Position numbers and translations under genes: made by a program. A DNA stretch of 64,000 nucleotides from Spongiactinospora sp. TRM90649. Its GTDB lineage: Bacteria > Actinomycetota > Actinomycetes > Streptosporangiales > Streptosporangiaceae. Positions 20,451 to 31,300 of the stretch are shown here, piece after piece. The notes beneath the pieces are model-generated. The model was not told the origin of the DNA, searched no databases, and saw nothing but the letters and a program-made list of their open reading frames with translations. The stretch spans positions 1 to 64,000 of the forward strand of contig NZ_JARLTC010000034.1 in NCBI RefSeq assembly GCF_029382225.1, given 5' to 3'. The number at the start of each line of letters is the position of its first letter. The first letter of the stretch is position 1.

Positions 20451-22238
20451 TCAACCCGACAGGCCCAGCCGCTTCCTGGCGAAGTCGAGCTGGGCCGCCA
20501 TCTGCTCGATCTGCTCCGCGACCACGAGCGTGCCGTGCCCGGCGTCGTAGCGGTAGACCTCGTGGTCGTGCTCGCGCCCGGCCAGCCGGTCGATGTAGTT
20601 GGTCACCTGCCGGATCGGGCAGCGCGGGTCGTTCTCCCCGGCCAGGATGAGGACCGGCGCCTCCACCTGGTCCACGTAGGTGATCGGTGAGCAGGAGGCG
20701 TAGCGCTCGGGCACGTCGTCCGGCGAGCCGCCGAGCAGGGCCCGCTGGTAGGCGCGCAGTCCCTCGGTCTCGTCCTCGTAGGTGGCGACGTGGTCGGCGA
20801 TCGGCACGGCGGCGATCCCGGCGGCCCAGACCTTCGGCTGCACGCCCAGCGCCAGCAGGGTCAGGTAGCCGCCCCACGACCTGCCCGCGACGACCAGGCG
20901 CGCGGGGTCGGCGACGCCGTGGGCGACCAGGTGCTCGCGCACCGCCGTGACGTCGGCCAGCTCGATGTGGCCGACGTCGCCGCGCAGCGCGTCACGCCAG
21001 GCCGAGCCGTACCCGGTGGAGCCCCGGTAGTTGACGCGGACGACGGCGAAGCCGTAGTCCACCCACGCGGCGACGCCGGGTAAGAACGAGTCGTTGTCCT
21101 GCGAGGTCGGCCCGCCGTGCAGCATGAACACCGTCGGGTACGGCCCCGCGCCGCGCTCGGGCCGCGAGACCAGCGCGTGCACGCGCCCGCCGGGACCCTC
21201 CACGTCGAAGTCCTCGACCGGCACCGACGGCGGAGCGGACGGCCCCGGCGGGTTCATCACCACGTTCCCGGCGCTGGAGCGGATCACGGGCGGGTGGGAG
21301 GAGCTCGACCACGCGTACTCCACCGCGCCGTCGTGCCGCGCGGCGGCGGCCTCGATCACGCCGTGCGGGGTGTCGATCGGCGTCATGCCGCCCCCGCCCA
21401 GGTCGTAGCGGTGCAGCCGGGTGCGTCCGCGGTCCTGCCGGATGATCAGCAGCGACCTGGCGTCCTCGAACCACTCGGCGCCGACCTCGCCGGGGTCGCG
21501 CAGGTAGACCTCGCGCTGGTCGCCGGTCACCGGGTCCCACAGCAGCGGTTCGCGCCTGCCCCGCCGCTCGTGCAGGACGAGCAGGCGGCGGTCGCCGTGG
21601 ACGGGGGAGAAGCGGGCGCCGATCAGGCCCTTGCCGGGGGCGTCGCGCAGGTCGCCGACGGTGGAGCCGTTCGGGCGGACCACCCGCAGGGCCGGGTGCA
21701 GCGCGTCGCCGTGCTCGCTGTGGTTGATCGAGATGAGCGAGCCGTCCGGCGACATGGCGGTGACGTAGGCGGCCTCGGCGTGCTCGTAGATGACCGTGGG
21801 GGCCTCGCCGGGGGACACGTGCAGGATCTGGAAGCCCCGGCCGGGCCTGGCCAGGCCGATGGCGGCGGTGCCCACGGCCGACAGGCCGATCCCGGCGGGG
21901 TGGCCGTACGGGATGCCGTCCCCGGCGGGCGCCGCGACGGCCGGCTCGTCTGGGCCGCCGCCGAACGGCTGGCGCATCCACTCGCCCCACTCGTCACCGT
22001 CCGTGTCGGCGAACCACCAGATCCACTGGCCGGTCGGGTCGAGGACGGCGGTTCTCGTGCCGTTGGGCCGGGCGGTCACCTGCCTGCTCGCCCCGGTGCT
22101 GCGATCCCAGGCGTAGATCTCCCAGGAGCCGGACGCGTTGCTCTGATAGACCGCTCGGTGAGGCGCCCTTCCCGCACAAACGGGCAGCGTCATCCGCGGC
22201 GCGCGGAACCTGGACTGCCAGCGTTCCTCCGCCCTCAT
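20451..22238 (-). CDS. S9-family (prolyl oligopeptidase-like) serine peptidase
   Basis: 595 residues. The N-terminal 330 residues are a beta-propeller of WD/TolB-like blades (SWEIYAWDRSTGASRQVT; EPLLWDPVTGDQREVYL). The C-terminal 250 residues form the alpha/beta-hydrolase peptidase domain with an oxyanion/HGG motif (PTVFMLHGGPTSQD), the nucleophile in LVVAGRSWGGYLTLL, the acid in LILAGENDPRCPI and the base in YDAGHGTLVV. There is no signal peptide, so it is cytosolic and likely trims short peptides, acyl-peptides or dipeptides. It converges on the SpoIIE gene with an 11-bp gap. Confidence 0.93.
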   Translation of the reverse strand: MRAEERWQSRFRAPRMTLPVCAGRAPHRAVYQSNASGSWEIYAWDRSTGASRQVTARPNGTRTAVLDPTGQWIWWFADTDGDEWGEWMRQPFGGGPDEPAVAAPAGDGIPYGHPAGIGLSAVGTAAIGLARPGRGFQILHVSPGEAPTVIYEHAEAAYVTAMSPDGSLISINHSEHGDALHPALRVVRPNGSTVGDLRDAPGKGLIGARFSPVHGDRRLLVLHERRGRREPLLWDPVTGDQREVYLRDPGEVGAEWFEDARSLLIIRQDRGRTRLHRYDLGGGGMTPIDTPHGVIEAAAARHDGAVEYAWSSSSHPPVIRSSAGNVVMNPPGPSAPPSVPVEDFDVEGPGGRVHALVSRPERGAGPYPTVFMLHGGPTSQDNDSFLPGVAAWVDYGFAVVRVNYRGSTGYGSAWRDALRGDVGHIELADVTAVREHLVAHGVADPARLVVAGRSWGGYLTLLALGVQPKVWAAGIAAVPIADHVATYEDETEGLRAYQRALLGGSPDDVPERYASCSPITYVDQVEAPVLILAGENDPRCPIRQVTNYIDRLAGREHDHEVYRYDAGHGTLVVAEQIEQMAAQLDFARKRLGLSG

Positions 22239-22404
22239 ACGGCGCGTCCCTCCCCTATCAGGGTCTCCGACGCGGACGGTGACCCTTACGCGTTCCCTGC
22301 CCCGGGTTGGCGGTTGTGGTCCAGTATGTCGCGCGAGGACGCGGAATGTTCAAGGAATGTGGTGGAATTTGGGACTAAATGTCCCTTCAGTACCATCTTT
22401 CGCG

Positions 22405-23280
22405 TCAGTCAGTCAAATAACTGGCTTGATCGTGAATGGCTTTCGAGGATAGACATGGAGAATAGGTCGTCAGGACGAACGACGCCGTGACCGTCTCGGC
22501 CGGCGCCCCTGACACCCCCGACGCCTCTGGTGCATCCGCACGGTCGCGATGCCACGCGCTCGGCCCCATTCCCACGACCGCCGCCACCGCGTCGGCGTCG
22601 AGGGTCATGCCGAACTCCAGGCGCTCGCCGGACACCTCGGTGAACCACCGGCCCAGGCGCTCCTCGACCCGGCGCTCCTTGTGCTCATCCACGGACAGCA
22701 GCCCGAGGCGCTCGACCAGCGACGCCAGATGGCCCGCAGCCGGGGTGACCACGACCAGCCGTCCGCCCGGACGCAGCACGCGGGCGAACTCCGCGCCGTT
22801 GCGCGGCGCGAACACGTTGATCACCACGTCGGCCGAGGCGTCCTTGACCGGCAGCCCGTGCCACACGTCGGCCACGACCGCGCCGGCCAGCGGATGCGCG
22901 CGGGCGGCCCGCCTGATCGCGTGCTTGGAGATGTCGAGCGCGACCCCGCGCGCCCCCGTCTCGCCGAGCACCGCCGCCAGGTAGTAGCCGGTGCCCGCAC
23001 CCGCGTCGAGCACCACGCCGCCGGACGGCGCGGCGGCCAGCTCGGCCAGGCGCGCGGCCAGCGGGGCGTAGTGCCCGGCCGACAGGAAGTCGTCGCGGGC
23101 CGCCACCATCGCCGCCGTGTCGGCCGTGCCGGGCGACCGCGAGCCGGACAGCAGGCTCACATAGCCCTGCCGGGCCACGTCGAAGCTGTGCCGCTGGGCG
23201 CAGCGCACCACCTGCCCCGCGACGGCGAGACCGCCGCCGCAGACCGGGCACGCGAGTACGTCGAGAACATCCCCCAGCAT
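22405..23280 (-). CDS. 23S rRNA (guanine-N1) methyltransferase, RlmA type
   Basis: 291 residues. The N-terminal zinc-binding segment is intact (CPVC at 11-14, then CAQRH at 27-31), followed by SFDVARQGYVSLL and a Rossmann SAM domain (GGVVLDAGAGTGYYLAAVL; GVALDISKHAIRRAAR; ADVVINVFAPRNGAEFAR). This is the layout of RlmA, which methylates N1 of a guanine in helix 35 of 23S rRNA (G745 or G748; the G748 form, RlmAII, is linked to tylosin-type resistance in actinobacteria). Which base is modified cannot be told from the sequence. The last 25 residues look species-specific. It is transcribed in the same direction as the S9 peptidase but separated by 166 bp. Confidence 0.88.
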   Translation of the reverse strand: MLGDVLDVLACPVCGGGLAVAGQVVRCAQRHSFDVARQGYVSLLSGSRSPGTADTAAMVAARDDFLSAGHYAPLAARLAELAAAPSGGVVLDAGAGTGYYLAAVLGETGARGVALDISKHAIRRAARAHPLAGAVVADVWHGLPVKDASADVVINVFAPRNGAEFARVLRPGGRLVVVTPAAGHLASLVERLGLLSVDEHKERRVEERLGRWFTEVSGERLEFGMTLDADAVAAVVGMGPSAWHRDRADAPEASGVSGAPAETVTASFVLTTYSPCLSSKAIHDQASYLTD

Positions 23281-23307
23281 CCCCCCATCATCTCCCCTGC
23301 GGCCGGG

Positions 23308-23727
23308 TCACGCCGCCTGGGCGACCACCTGGCGCAGGAAGGCCGCGTTGGACGGGGTGTCGCCGAGCCGGTCGATGAGGAGTTCCAGGGCCTGCGGCTT
23401 GTCCAGCCCGGCCAGCGTACGGCGCAGCCGCCACACCAGCTCCCGCTCGCCCGGAGGGATCAGGATCTCCTCCCGGCGGGTGCTCGACGCGTCCAGATCG
23501 ACGGCCGGGTAGAGACGACGGTCGGCGAGCGCCCGGCGGAGCCGCAGCTCCATGTTCCCGGTGCCCTTGAACTCCTCGTAGAAGTTGTCGTCCATCCGCG
23601 ACCCGGTCTCCACCAGGGCGGTCGCGAGGATCGTCAGCGACCCGCCCTCGCGTACGTTGCGGGCCGCTCCGAAGAAGCGGCGGGGCGGCAGCAGGGCCTG
23701 GGCGTCGACGCCGCCGGCGGCACCACT
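23308..23727 (-). pseudogene. rho: Truncated C-terminal fragment of transcription termination factor Rho
   Basis: About 139 codons match the Rho C-terminus: SGAAGGVDAQALLPPRRFF, GAARNVREGGSLTILATAL, then VETGSRMDD, FYEEFKGTGNMELRLRRALA and REEILIPPGERELVWRLRRT, ending normally at residue-like FLRQVVAQAA. The N-terminal RNA-binding domain, Walker A and Walker B are missing. Upstream the frame loses similarity at about 23727 and stops at 23784. The only internal start is a GTG at 23613, inside the ATPase fold. It still contains the arginine-finger side of the ATPase, so a translated product could in theory interfere with Rho hexamers, but a decayed second copy is simpler. It sits 27 bp after the start side of rlmA on the same strand. 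Confidence 0.85.
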
Positions 23728-23821
23728 GTGAGTCGGCCCGGGTAAAGCGGTTTGAAGGGAACACGCAAGGTGATCGCGGTCTCATGTTCCCGGACGAGGA
23801 AACCGCTTGGGGGACAGAGAG

Positions 23822-23977
23822 ATGCGAGACCAGAGATGCCCGCGCTGCCGTACGGCCCTGGACGAGGGGCCGGTGATCTACCGCTGCGCACGCTGCCGCC
23901 GCGCCGTCTACGCGGCGGACGTCGAGCGTGACTTCGTCCCTCGCCGCACGGAACGCGACGCCCGGCACGCCGCCTGA
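23822..23977 (+). CDS. Small zinc-ribbon protein (51 residues)
   Basis: A 51-residue frame starts MRDQRCPRCRTALDEG and has two CxxC knuckles (CPRC and CARC) 14 residues apart, the pattern of a zinc ribbon. A basic/acidic tail (RDFVPRRTERDARHAA) follows. GGGGGA lies 7-11 bp upstream of the ATG. Similar short zinc-ribbon proteins are frequent in actinobacteria and mostly uncharacterised. It faces away from the rho fragment. Confidence 0.6.
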   Translation: MRDQRCPRCRTALDEGPVIYRCARCRRAVYAADVERDFVPRRTERDARHAA

Positions 23978-24123
23978 CCCGGCGCCCTTTCACCACCTTG
24001 GGTCCGTGTTCCCGCCGCTCCCCTCGCGGGCGGTGGGGCATGGCCGCTCGGCTCCCGTCGAGGGGGCGGGAGCCCTGCGGTCCAAGGTTCGAGGGCCCGA
24101 GGTCCCGAGGCCGTGGATCCGGG

Positions 24124-25044
24124 TCAGTCGCGGAAGGCGGCGCCGGCTTGGCGGCGGCGGTCCACGTCGAGGTGGAAGACGTCGGGGCGGTTGTAGTGGC
24201 CCGCCGGGTCGAAGTTCTGCCGTTCGCCACGCAGCGTGGCGAGGTCGATGTCGGCGACCACCAGCCGTTCCTCGCCGGACACCGGCTCGGCTATCCACCG
24301 CCCGTCGGGCCCGGCGATCGCCGAGCCGCCGTCGTAACCGGACGTGTGCGCGGCCAGTTCCTCCTTGAACGGGAACCCGGTGGGTACGTCGTCGTAGGAG
24401 ATGATCGCCCCGGCGGCCAGCGAATAGACGCGGCCCTCGCGGGCGATGAACCGGGTGATGTCGGTGGTCAGCTTGGTGGAGCCGGGCCATACGGAGACGT
24501 GGACCTGCGTGCCCTGCGCGTACAGGGACTGCCTGGCCAGCGGCATCCAGTTCTCCCAGCAGTTCAGCCCGCTCACCCTGACACCGCCGACGTCGTGGGT
24601 GCGCAGGCCGTGGCCGTCGCCGGCGCCCCAGACCAGGCGTTCCTCGTAGGTGGGCATCAGCTTGCGGTGCGCGCCGGCGATGCCGTGCTCGGGGGAGATC
24701 GCGACGAGGGTGCAGTAGACGGTGCCTCCCGCGCGCTCGCTGACCCCCAGGTAGGTGAAGACCTTCAGGTCGCGGACGGCCTCGGTGATGGTCCTGAGCT
24801 GCGGGCCGTCGAGTTCGACGGCGGCGTCCAGGTAATAGGAGTACGCCGTCTTCTGGCGGGGGTCGTCGAACGCCGCGCCGCCGGTGACGCTCAGCCAGTA
24901 GGGATATCCGGACAGGAACGTCTCGGGGAAGGCCACGAGATCGATGTTCTGGCCGGCCGCCCGCCGCAGGTAGTCGAGAACCTTCTCGGTACCTGCGGCG
25001 GGGTCGAGCCAGGCACTGCGGACTTGAGCCGCCGCTATACGCAT
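24124..25044 (-). CDS. Carbon-nitrogen hydrolase (nitrilase branch)
   Basis: 306 residues, typical for the family. The Glu-Lys-Cys triad is visible as E41 (LVAFPETFLSGYP), K128 (HRKLMPTYEERLVWG) and C162 (GLNCWENWMPLARQSL). The CWEN context and the PTYEERLVWGAGDG segment are characteristic of true nitrilases (nitrile to carboxylic acid plus ammonia) rather than of amidases, but the substrate cannot be predicted. It is soluble. It lies 10 bp downstream of the small gene at 25055 on the same strand, so read-through from the RHS toxin operon is possible. Confidence 0.9.
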   Translation of the reverse strand: MRIAAAQVRSAWLDPAAGTEKVLDYLRRAAGQNIDLVAFPETFLSGYPYWLSVTGGAAFDDPRQKTAYSYYLDAAVELDGPQLRTITEAVRDLKVFTYLGVSERAGGTVYCTLVAISPEHGIAGAHRKLMPTYEERLVWGAGDGHGLRTHDVGGVRVSGLNCWENWMPLARQSLYAQGTQVHVSVWPGSTKLTTDITRFIAREGRVYSLAAGAIISYDDVPTGFPFKEELAAHTSGYDGGSAIAGPDGRWIAEPVSGEERLVVADIDLATLRGERQNFDPAGHYNRPDVFHLDVDRRRQAGAAFRD

Positions 25045-25054
25045 TTTTCGGACT

Positions 25055-25345
25055 TTAGCCGCTCTCGACGTCCGACGGACGCGCCGACAACCGCAGTTCG
25101 CCCGAAGGCATGAAATCGATGGCCGCCGCCGAAAGGACGGTTCCGACCGGCGGGAACTCGTCAGGTGTGAGGTGCTCGTCGGCGTCGGTCAGCATCACGA
25201 AGTCGATGAACGCCGGTACGTCGACCGGCGGTTCGGTGAGCCTGACCTCGACGCCGAAGCGCCCCCGATGCGCGGTGACCACGCAGCGGACCACCTGGAA
25301 TCGGTGGAGTCCGCTGCGCGGCCACTCTGGTTCGCTACCGGCCAC
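25055..25345 (-). CDS. Candidate immunity protein for the RHS toxin
   Basis: 96 residues, acidic, no signal peptide and no family I recognise (RFQVVRCVVTAHRGRFGVEV; FIDFVMLTDADEHLTPDEF). It starts 11 bp after the stop of the RHS polymorphic toxin and is on the same strand. In polymorphic toxin systems the gene directly downstream of the toxin tip usually encodes the cognate immunity protein, which is small, often acidic and cytosolic. All of that fits here. The role is inferred from position only. Confidence 0.6.
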   Translation of the reverse strand: MAGSEPEWPRSGLHRFQVVRCVVTAHRGRFGVEVRLTEPPVDVPAFIDFVMLTDADEHLTPDEFPPVGTVLSAAAIDFMPSGELRLSARPSDVESG

Positions 25346-25356
25346 CGGCCGTCATC

Positions 25357-28300
25357 CTAGAAATGGACGCCTCGCTTCCATGGAATCCAGCGAACGCTTT
25401 CGACGTATTCGTTGAACAACGGGATGTCCTCCACGTCGATGATCCATTGCAGCCCGCCTTCCTTGTCATGGAATCGGCGGTACGCGCTGGGATGGAACTC
25501 GTTGGTGAAGCCCGGCTTCATCGTGTACTCATGGTAACCGTCCTCATAAACCCCCTTGCCGGCGTACTGCCGCGCCACCGCCTCGGAGTCGCCGAGATAC
25601 GCGGTGCCGCCGTAGCCGTCGGACACGGGGTGGTTCGCCGGGTTGAGACCCTGCGATTCGGAGGCCCTGTTACCACGCTGGGGCGAGCGGTACAGCTTGA
25701 CCGGCTCGTCCTCGCAGTTGTGGACGAGGACGGAGGTACCGCCCGCGACCACGTAGTACGTGTGGATGTCGGCGATGGTGAAGTTGTAGACGCGCTCGCG
25801 GGCGGTCCACTGCTCCACCGCGGTCACCTGGACGTGCGTCCCGGCACTGGTCCGCAGCCACATGCCCGCCTTGAGCTGGTCGGCCTCCAGCCAGGCGCGC
25901 TCGCTCTGGACCCAGAACGGGTGCCCGTCGGTGGCCACCAGCTTCTGCGGCGCCTTGCCCTTGCCGCCGTCCACGGTGACGCGGACCAGGTCCTTGGCGC
26001 CCTCGCCGAGGATCTGCCGGACCACGGGCTTGGCCGCCGTCTTCCCGGTCTCCGGGTCGGTCGCGACCACCTTCTCGCCGAGTCCGACCCGCTCGATGGC
26101 CTTGGTGGTGCCGTTGGCCATCAGCACGAGCGTGCCGGGCGCGAAGCTGTTCGGGCAGTCCTTCGGCTTGCGCTGCGGTTTGGCGGTGGACTTCGGTTTC
26201 GTCTTCGCCTTGGCCTTGGCCGCCAAGGCCTTGGCTCTCTCCGCGGCCTCCGCCGCCAGCTTCTTGGCCTGTGCCTCGGCCGCGGCCTTCGCCGCCGCCG
26301 CCTTGTCGGCCGCCGCCTTCGCCGCCTTGGCCGCCGCGGCCTTGGCCGCTTCGGCCGCCTTCTCCGCGCCTCTCAAGATGGCCTTGGCCCACTTGAGTTC
26401 CTGGAAGAAGGTGATGACGGCCTTGCCCGCGCGCCAGATGGCGGCGATGATCTTCGGAGCCTTGAAGATCTTGCCCCAGGGCAGCGCCCCGACCACGGCG
26501 GACACACACGCGCCGAGGTCGCCCTGCAGGCAGTTGACGATGTCGTTGATGCCCAGGATCTCCATCAGGATCTGGCCGCCGGCCTCCAGGATCACGTCCA
26601 GCACGGACTTGTTCTGGAGCTGCTGGGCCTTGGCCACGTCCTCCGCGCTCGGGCCCTGCTCGGCCTCCTGGCCGGGCGCGGTCTCGCCCGTGGTCGTGGG
26701 GCCTTCGTCGGGCCGCATCCCCGTCGGGTCGGTGTAGACCAGCGGGTTGTTGGACGCGTAGGTGTACGCCGAGGTGGCGCTGGTGCCGCTGGGCATCGGG
26801 TCGACGGAGCTGAACCGGCCGGTGCCCGGGTTGTAGTTGCGGTCCCGCAGGTAGTAGTTGCCGGCGCCGGTGGTCTCGTCCTGGTAGGCCCCGGTGTAGC
26901 GCAGCGGGTTCTCCGGCGCGGCCTGTTCGGCGGGCTCGGCTGACTCATCGGCCTGGTTGGCCGTGGGCGCCCCTGGCTTGTTCGCCGTGGCCGGGCTGAG
27001 CGTGGTCCCGGTGCGCGGGTTGCCGAACGGGTCGTAGTCGTAGCCCGCCTCGACCTGGCCGGTCGGGGAGAGCATGTTGGCCACGCCGCCCAGCCAGTCG
27101 TGTGTGTAGGCGTGCGCGGCGCCGCCGGTCAGCAGGGCCAGCGGCTCGTCGTCGGGACCGAAGGCGAAGCCCCGGCTCTCGATGACGGTGCCCGCGGAGT
27201 TGGTGGTGGTGTCCAGGGCGATCTGCGGGAGATTGCCGTTGACGTCCCAGCTCCACCACTGGGTGCCGGAGACCCTGGCGCTCTTCTGGGTGCCCGCACC
27301 CGTCGAGGTCGTCGCGGTCGTGGCGGCGGACAGCCGCAGCCCGGTGGCGTCGTAGGTGAACGTCGCCGTGTTGTTGCCGACGGTCGCCTTGGCCAGGCTG
27401 TTGTCCAGGTTGTACTCGAACCGGTCGGAACCCGACCGGATCTGATTGCCGTTGACGTCGTAGGCGAAGTCCTTGGACACCGTGCTGCCCGGCTTGGCGA
27501 CGGTCTCCTTCAGGAGCTGGTCGGCGACGTCGTAGGTGTAGGTGGTGGTGTCGTTGCCCGCGGTGCCGGTCCGCTTCTGCGACAGGCGGTTGCCCATCAG
27601 GTCGTAGGTGTAGTCGATCCGGCCGGCGGCCTGCGTGCCGGTGCCGCACTCGGTGGCCGAGTAGCACGCCGACGTGACCCGGTTGGCCAGGTCGTAGGCG
27701 TAGGCGACGTCCTCGGTTCGGTCACCCCGGCGGGTGACGACCTTGGTGGGGTTGCCGACCTGGTCCAGCGTCAGGTTGAACGCCGACACCGGGTCCGCGT
27801 CGCCGTCCGCGGTGCGGATGGAGGTCAGCCGTCCCGCGTCGTCGTAGGCCCGCTTCTCGGTCAGCCCGCCGGTGGGCAGGGTGGTCGTCGTGCGGCGGCC
27901 GGCCACGTCGTAGCCGAACTTCCACTCGCGCGCGCCGTCGCCCGCCACGCCGCCCGCGACCGACTGCTCGGTCAGTCGGCTGTCGCCGTCGTAGGCCCCG
28001 GTGACCTTCGTGCCGTCCGGATACGTACGGGAGGTGATGTTGCCCCGCTCGTCGTAACCGTAGGTGAAGGTCTCGTCTGCCCTGCCCTGGGTCTTGCGGG
28101 TGATCGTCTTGATCTGGTCCTCGTCGTCGTAGACCACGTTCCGCACACCGGTGGGGTCACCGTAGGCGGTGGTGCGGTCCTTGCCGTCGTAACCGAACGT
28201 ATAGGCCGGGCCCTGCGAGCCGAGGGCGGTCTTCGTCCGGCGGTTGAGGATGTCGTAGGTGCTGGTCACCGTGCGCTTGGCGCGCTCCTCCGGCGACACC

Positions 28301-31300
28301 CACTCAGGACCGTTGATGGTGATCGCGGCCAGCGGGTTGTTCTCCGCGTCGTACGTGATCTCCACCCGGCGGGACAGCGGGTCGGCCCGGGTGATCAGAC
28401 GTCCGGCGTCGTCGTACGCCATCCGGGTGTAGCGGCCCAGCGGGTCGCGCACCGACTCCAGCATCCCGTCGGGGGCGTAGGAGTAGACGGTGGAGCGGAC
28501 CGTCGGGTCGTTCGGGTTGTACGGCGTCTCCGGCGTGTGCACCGTCGCCAGCAGGTCGTCCTCGCGGTAGGTCGTGTGCGAGGTGCGGCCCTTGGCGTCG
28601 GTCGTGGCGATCAGCCGGTTGACGCCGTCGTACGTCGCGGTGGACGCGTTGCCCAGCGGGTCGGTGGACTTGACCTGGTTGCCCGCCCGGTCGTACTCGT
28701 ACCGGGTGGTGTACCTGTCCGGGTCGGCGCCCTCGACGTTGCCGCGCGGCTCGGTCACCGCGACCAGCAGGCCGTCGTCGTCGTACTTCCAGGTGGTGAC
28801 CCCGCCCTCGGCGCCGGTCTCCTTGATCCGGTTGCCCGCCTTGTCGTACTCGGTCTTGGTGGTCTTGCCGCCCGAGTCGGTGATGCCGGTCTGCCGTCCG
28901 CTGCGGTCGTACTCCATCTTCGTCGTACGGCCCAGCGTGTCCGTCGTGCTGGTCAGGTCGCCCGCGTTGTCACGCGCGAAGGACGACTGCTTGCCCAGTT
29001 CGTCGGTCCGGCTCGTGGTCCGGTCCAGCGGGTCCACCTTGATGTCCCTGTCCACGAAGCCGCCCCCGGGGTAGGGGTGACGCACCCTGACGGGGTTGTC
29101 GTTGGCGTCGTAGAAGTAGGTGGTGGTGAAGTCGGCCTTGTTCGCGCCCGCCTCGTTGCCCCGGGGCGAGGTGACCGTCTTCAGCAGGCCCTTGCCGTCG
29201 TAGGTATAGGACGTGACGATCGGCGCGCGGGTCCGCAACTGCGCCGCGGACGTCGCCTGGCGGCCGCCGTCGGTGTAGGTGTAGAGGGTGGTCCGGCGCT
29301 CGTCGTCCACCTTCTGCAGCAGGCCGTTGGCGAGATAGGTGAAGTTCTTCGTGCCGCCCGTCGGGGTCTGCTGCCGGACCAGGCGGCCGGTCTCGTCGAA
29401 CCCGCTCCGCCACGCCCCGATCTTGCCCGGGTCCAGCGTGCTGAGCAGCCGGTCCTGGGCGTCGTAGGCGTACTTGGTGGTGTAGGCGGCGCGGTTGCCG
29501 CCGGTCACCGTGCCGCGCGGGTCGGTCGTCGTGATCCTGCGGCCGGTCAGGTCGTAGGTCTGCTCGGTCCTGCGGCCCTCGGGAGAGACGCGCGCCGACA
29601 GCAGGCCCGCGTTCGGGCCGCCCTGCGGCAGGTACTCGTAACGGGTGACCTTGCCGCGCTGGTCGGTGGTGGAGGTCCGCAGGCCGCGCGAGTCGTACTC
29701 GTGCGTGATCGCGTTGCCCTCGGGGTCCTCACTGCGGACCAGCTCGTTGAACTCGTTGTAGGTGTCCTTCCAGACCTGGCCGTTGGCGTCGACGTGCTCG
29801 GTCGGGTTGTTGCGCTCGTCGAACTTCGCCTTCTCGGAGAACTTCATCGGCTGGGGGGCCTTGACCTCCACCCGGTTCCCGTTGCCGTCGAAGATCGCCT
29901 CGTGCTGGTACTGGTTGCCGTTGACCACCAGATCGCGGTTGAGCGCGCGGTCGTAGCGGTGGTTGTCGGAGTCGCCGGTGCCGCGCTGGGTGTAGACCAG
30001 CGTGTTGCCCCGGTAACCGTCCCAGGTCACCACGCCGTCCGGGTCGGTCGTCGTGGCTTCCTGCTTGGCGGCGTCCCAGGCGAACGTGGTCCGCTTGCCG
30101 AGGCCGTCGCGCTGGGCGGTCATCCGGCCGTCGGCGCCGTACTCGTTGGACACCACGGCCACCCGGTGCGGGTCCACGACCTGAGAGAGCAGGCCGTTGG
30201 CGTGGTAGGTGTACCGCCACTGGAAGCCGCGCGCGTCCAGCGCCTGCGAGAGCAGGCCGGCGGCGTTGTAGGAGTAGTTGACGTTACGGCCGTCGGGCAG
30301 CTTGATCTCGCGGATCAGGCCGCCCTCGATGCGCACCTCGACCTTGCGGCCGGAGGCGTCGGTGATGTTGACGCCCAAGCCCTCGTAGGCCAGCTTGACC
30401 CCGACTCCACGGGCGTTGAGGACCGAGGTCAGGCGGCCCTGGGAGTCGAAGACGTAGCGGGCCTGGCGCGGGGTGGTGAGCACCCAGCCGCCGTCGGTCT
30501 TGCGCAGGGTGGACCGCACGCCGGGCGGACGCTTGTAGGCGCCGTCCTCGCCGGCGGCGTAGGTCGCCTGCGCGCCGTCCTCGGCCAGGACCTTGGCGCC
30601 GCCGTCCTCGGCGGGGGTCACCCGCATGCCGTACGACCAGGCCCAGCCCGGCCCGAACGGCCCGGGGGCCCGGTTCATCGAGGAGTAGGTGCGGGTCGTC
30701 GCGAACCTCGGGCCGAAGGACGCCAGGCCGAAGTCCTGCTCGGTGCGCACGTACGCGCCGGTGCCGGTGTTGACGCCCAGCGCGCGGGACGCCTGCCCGG
30801 CCGCGGTCAGCGCCAGCGCGTTGCCGCAGCCGCACCCGGCGGCCTGCTCGTTGGGCACCGGCGGCGGGTCGTAGGTCTGGCGCGGGTTGGCGTGCTCCGA
30901 GGGGTCGGAGACGACCTCACGACCGTCGTCGTAGACGGCCGCGACGGTGACGAAGTACTGCTTGCCGGTGTCCAGGACCCAGCCGTCGGCAGCGCCGAAC
31001 GACCGGCAGAACTGGCCGCCCGTGCCACACCGCGAGAGGGCCAGGTCCTCCTTGGTGACCAGGCTGGACGCCTGTTCGGTCTGCGACTCCGCGTCGTACA
31101 GCCGGACCCGCGCCCCGGTCCACGTCGCGCCCGCCCCGCCGTTGTCGAAGTAGGTCACCAGCGAGGTGTCGGCGAGCACGTAGCCCGGCCGCAGGGTCAC
31201 GGCGGTGAAGCCGTCCTCGGCGGCCGGCCGGGCCGCCTTGCGGGTCAGCGCGGTCCAGCGGCCTTCGGCGACCTTGACCGGCTTGCCCTCGGCCCGCGCG

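Noticed and set aside
23288..23968. A 226-codon frame over the rho fragment
   Set aside because: The Rho similarity is in another frame; this one reads Arg/Pro-rich nonsense.
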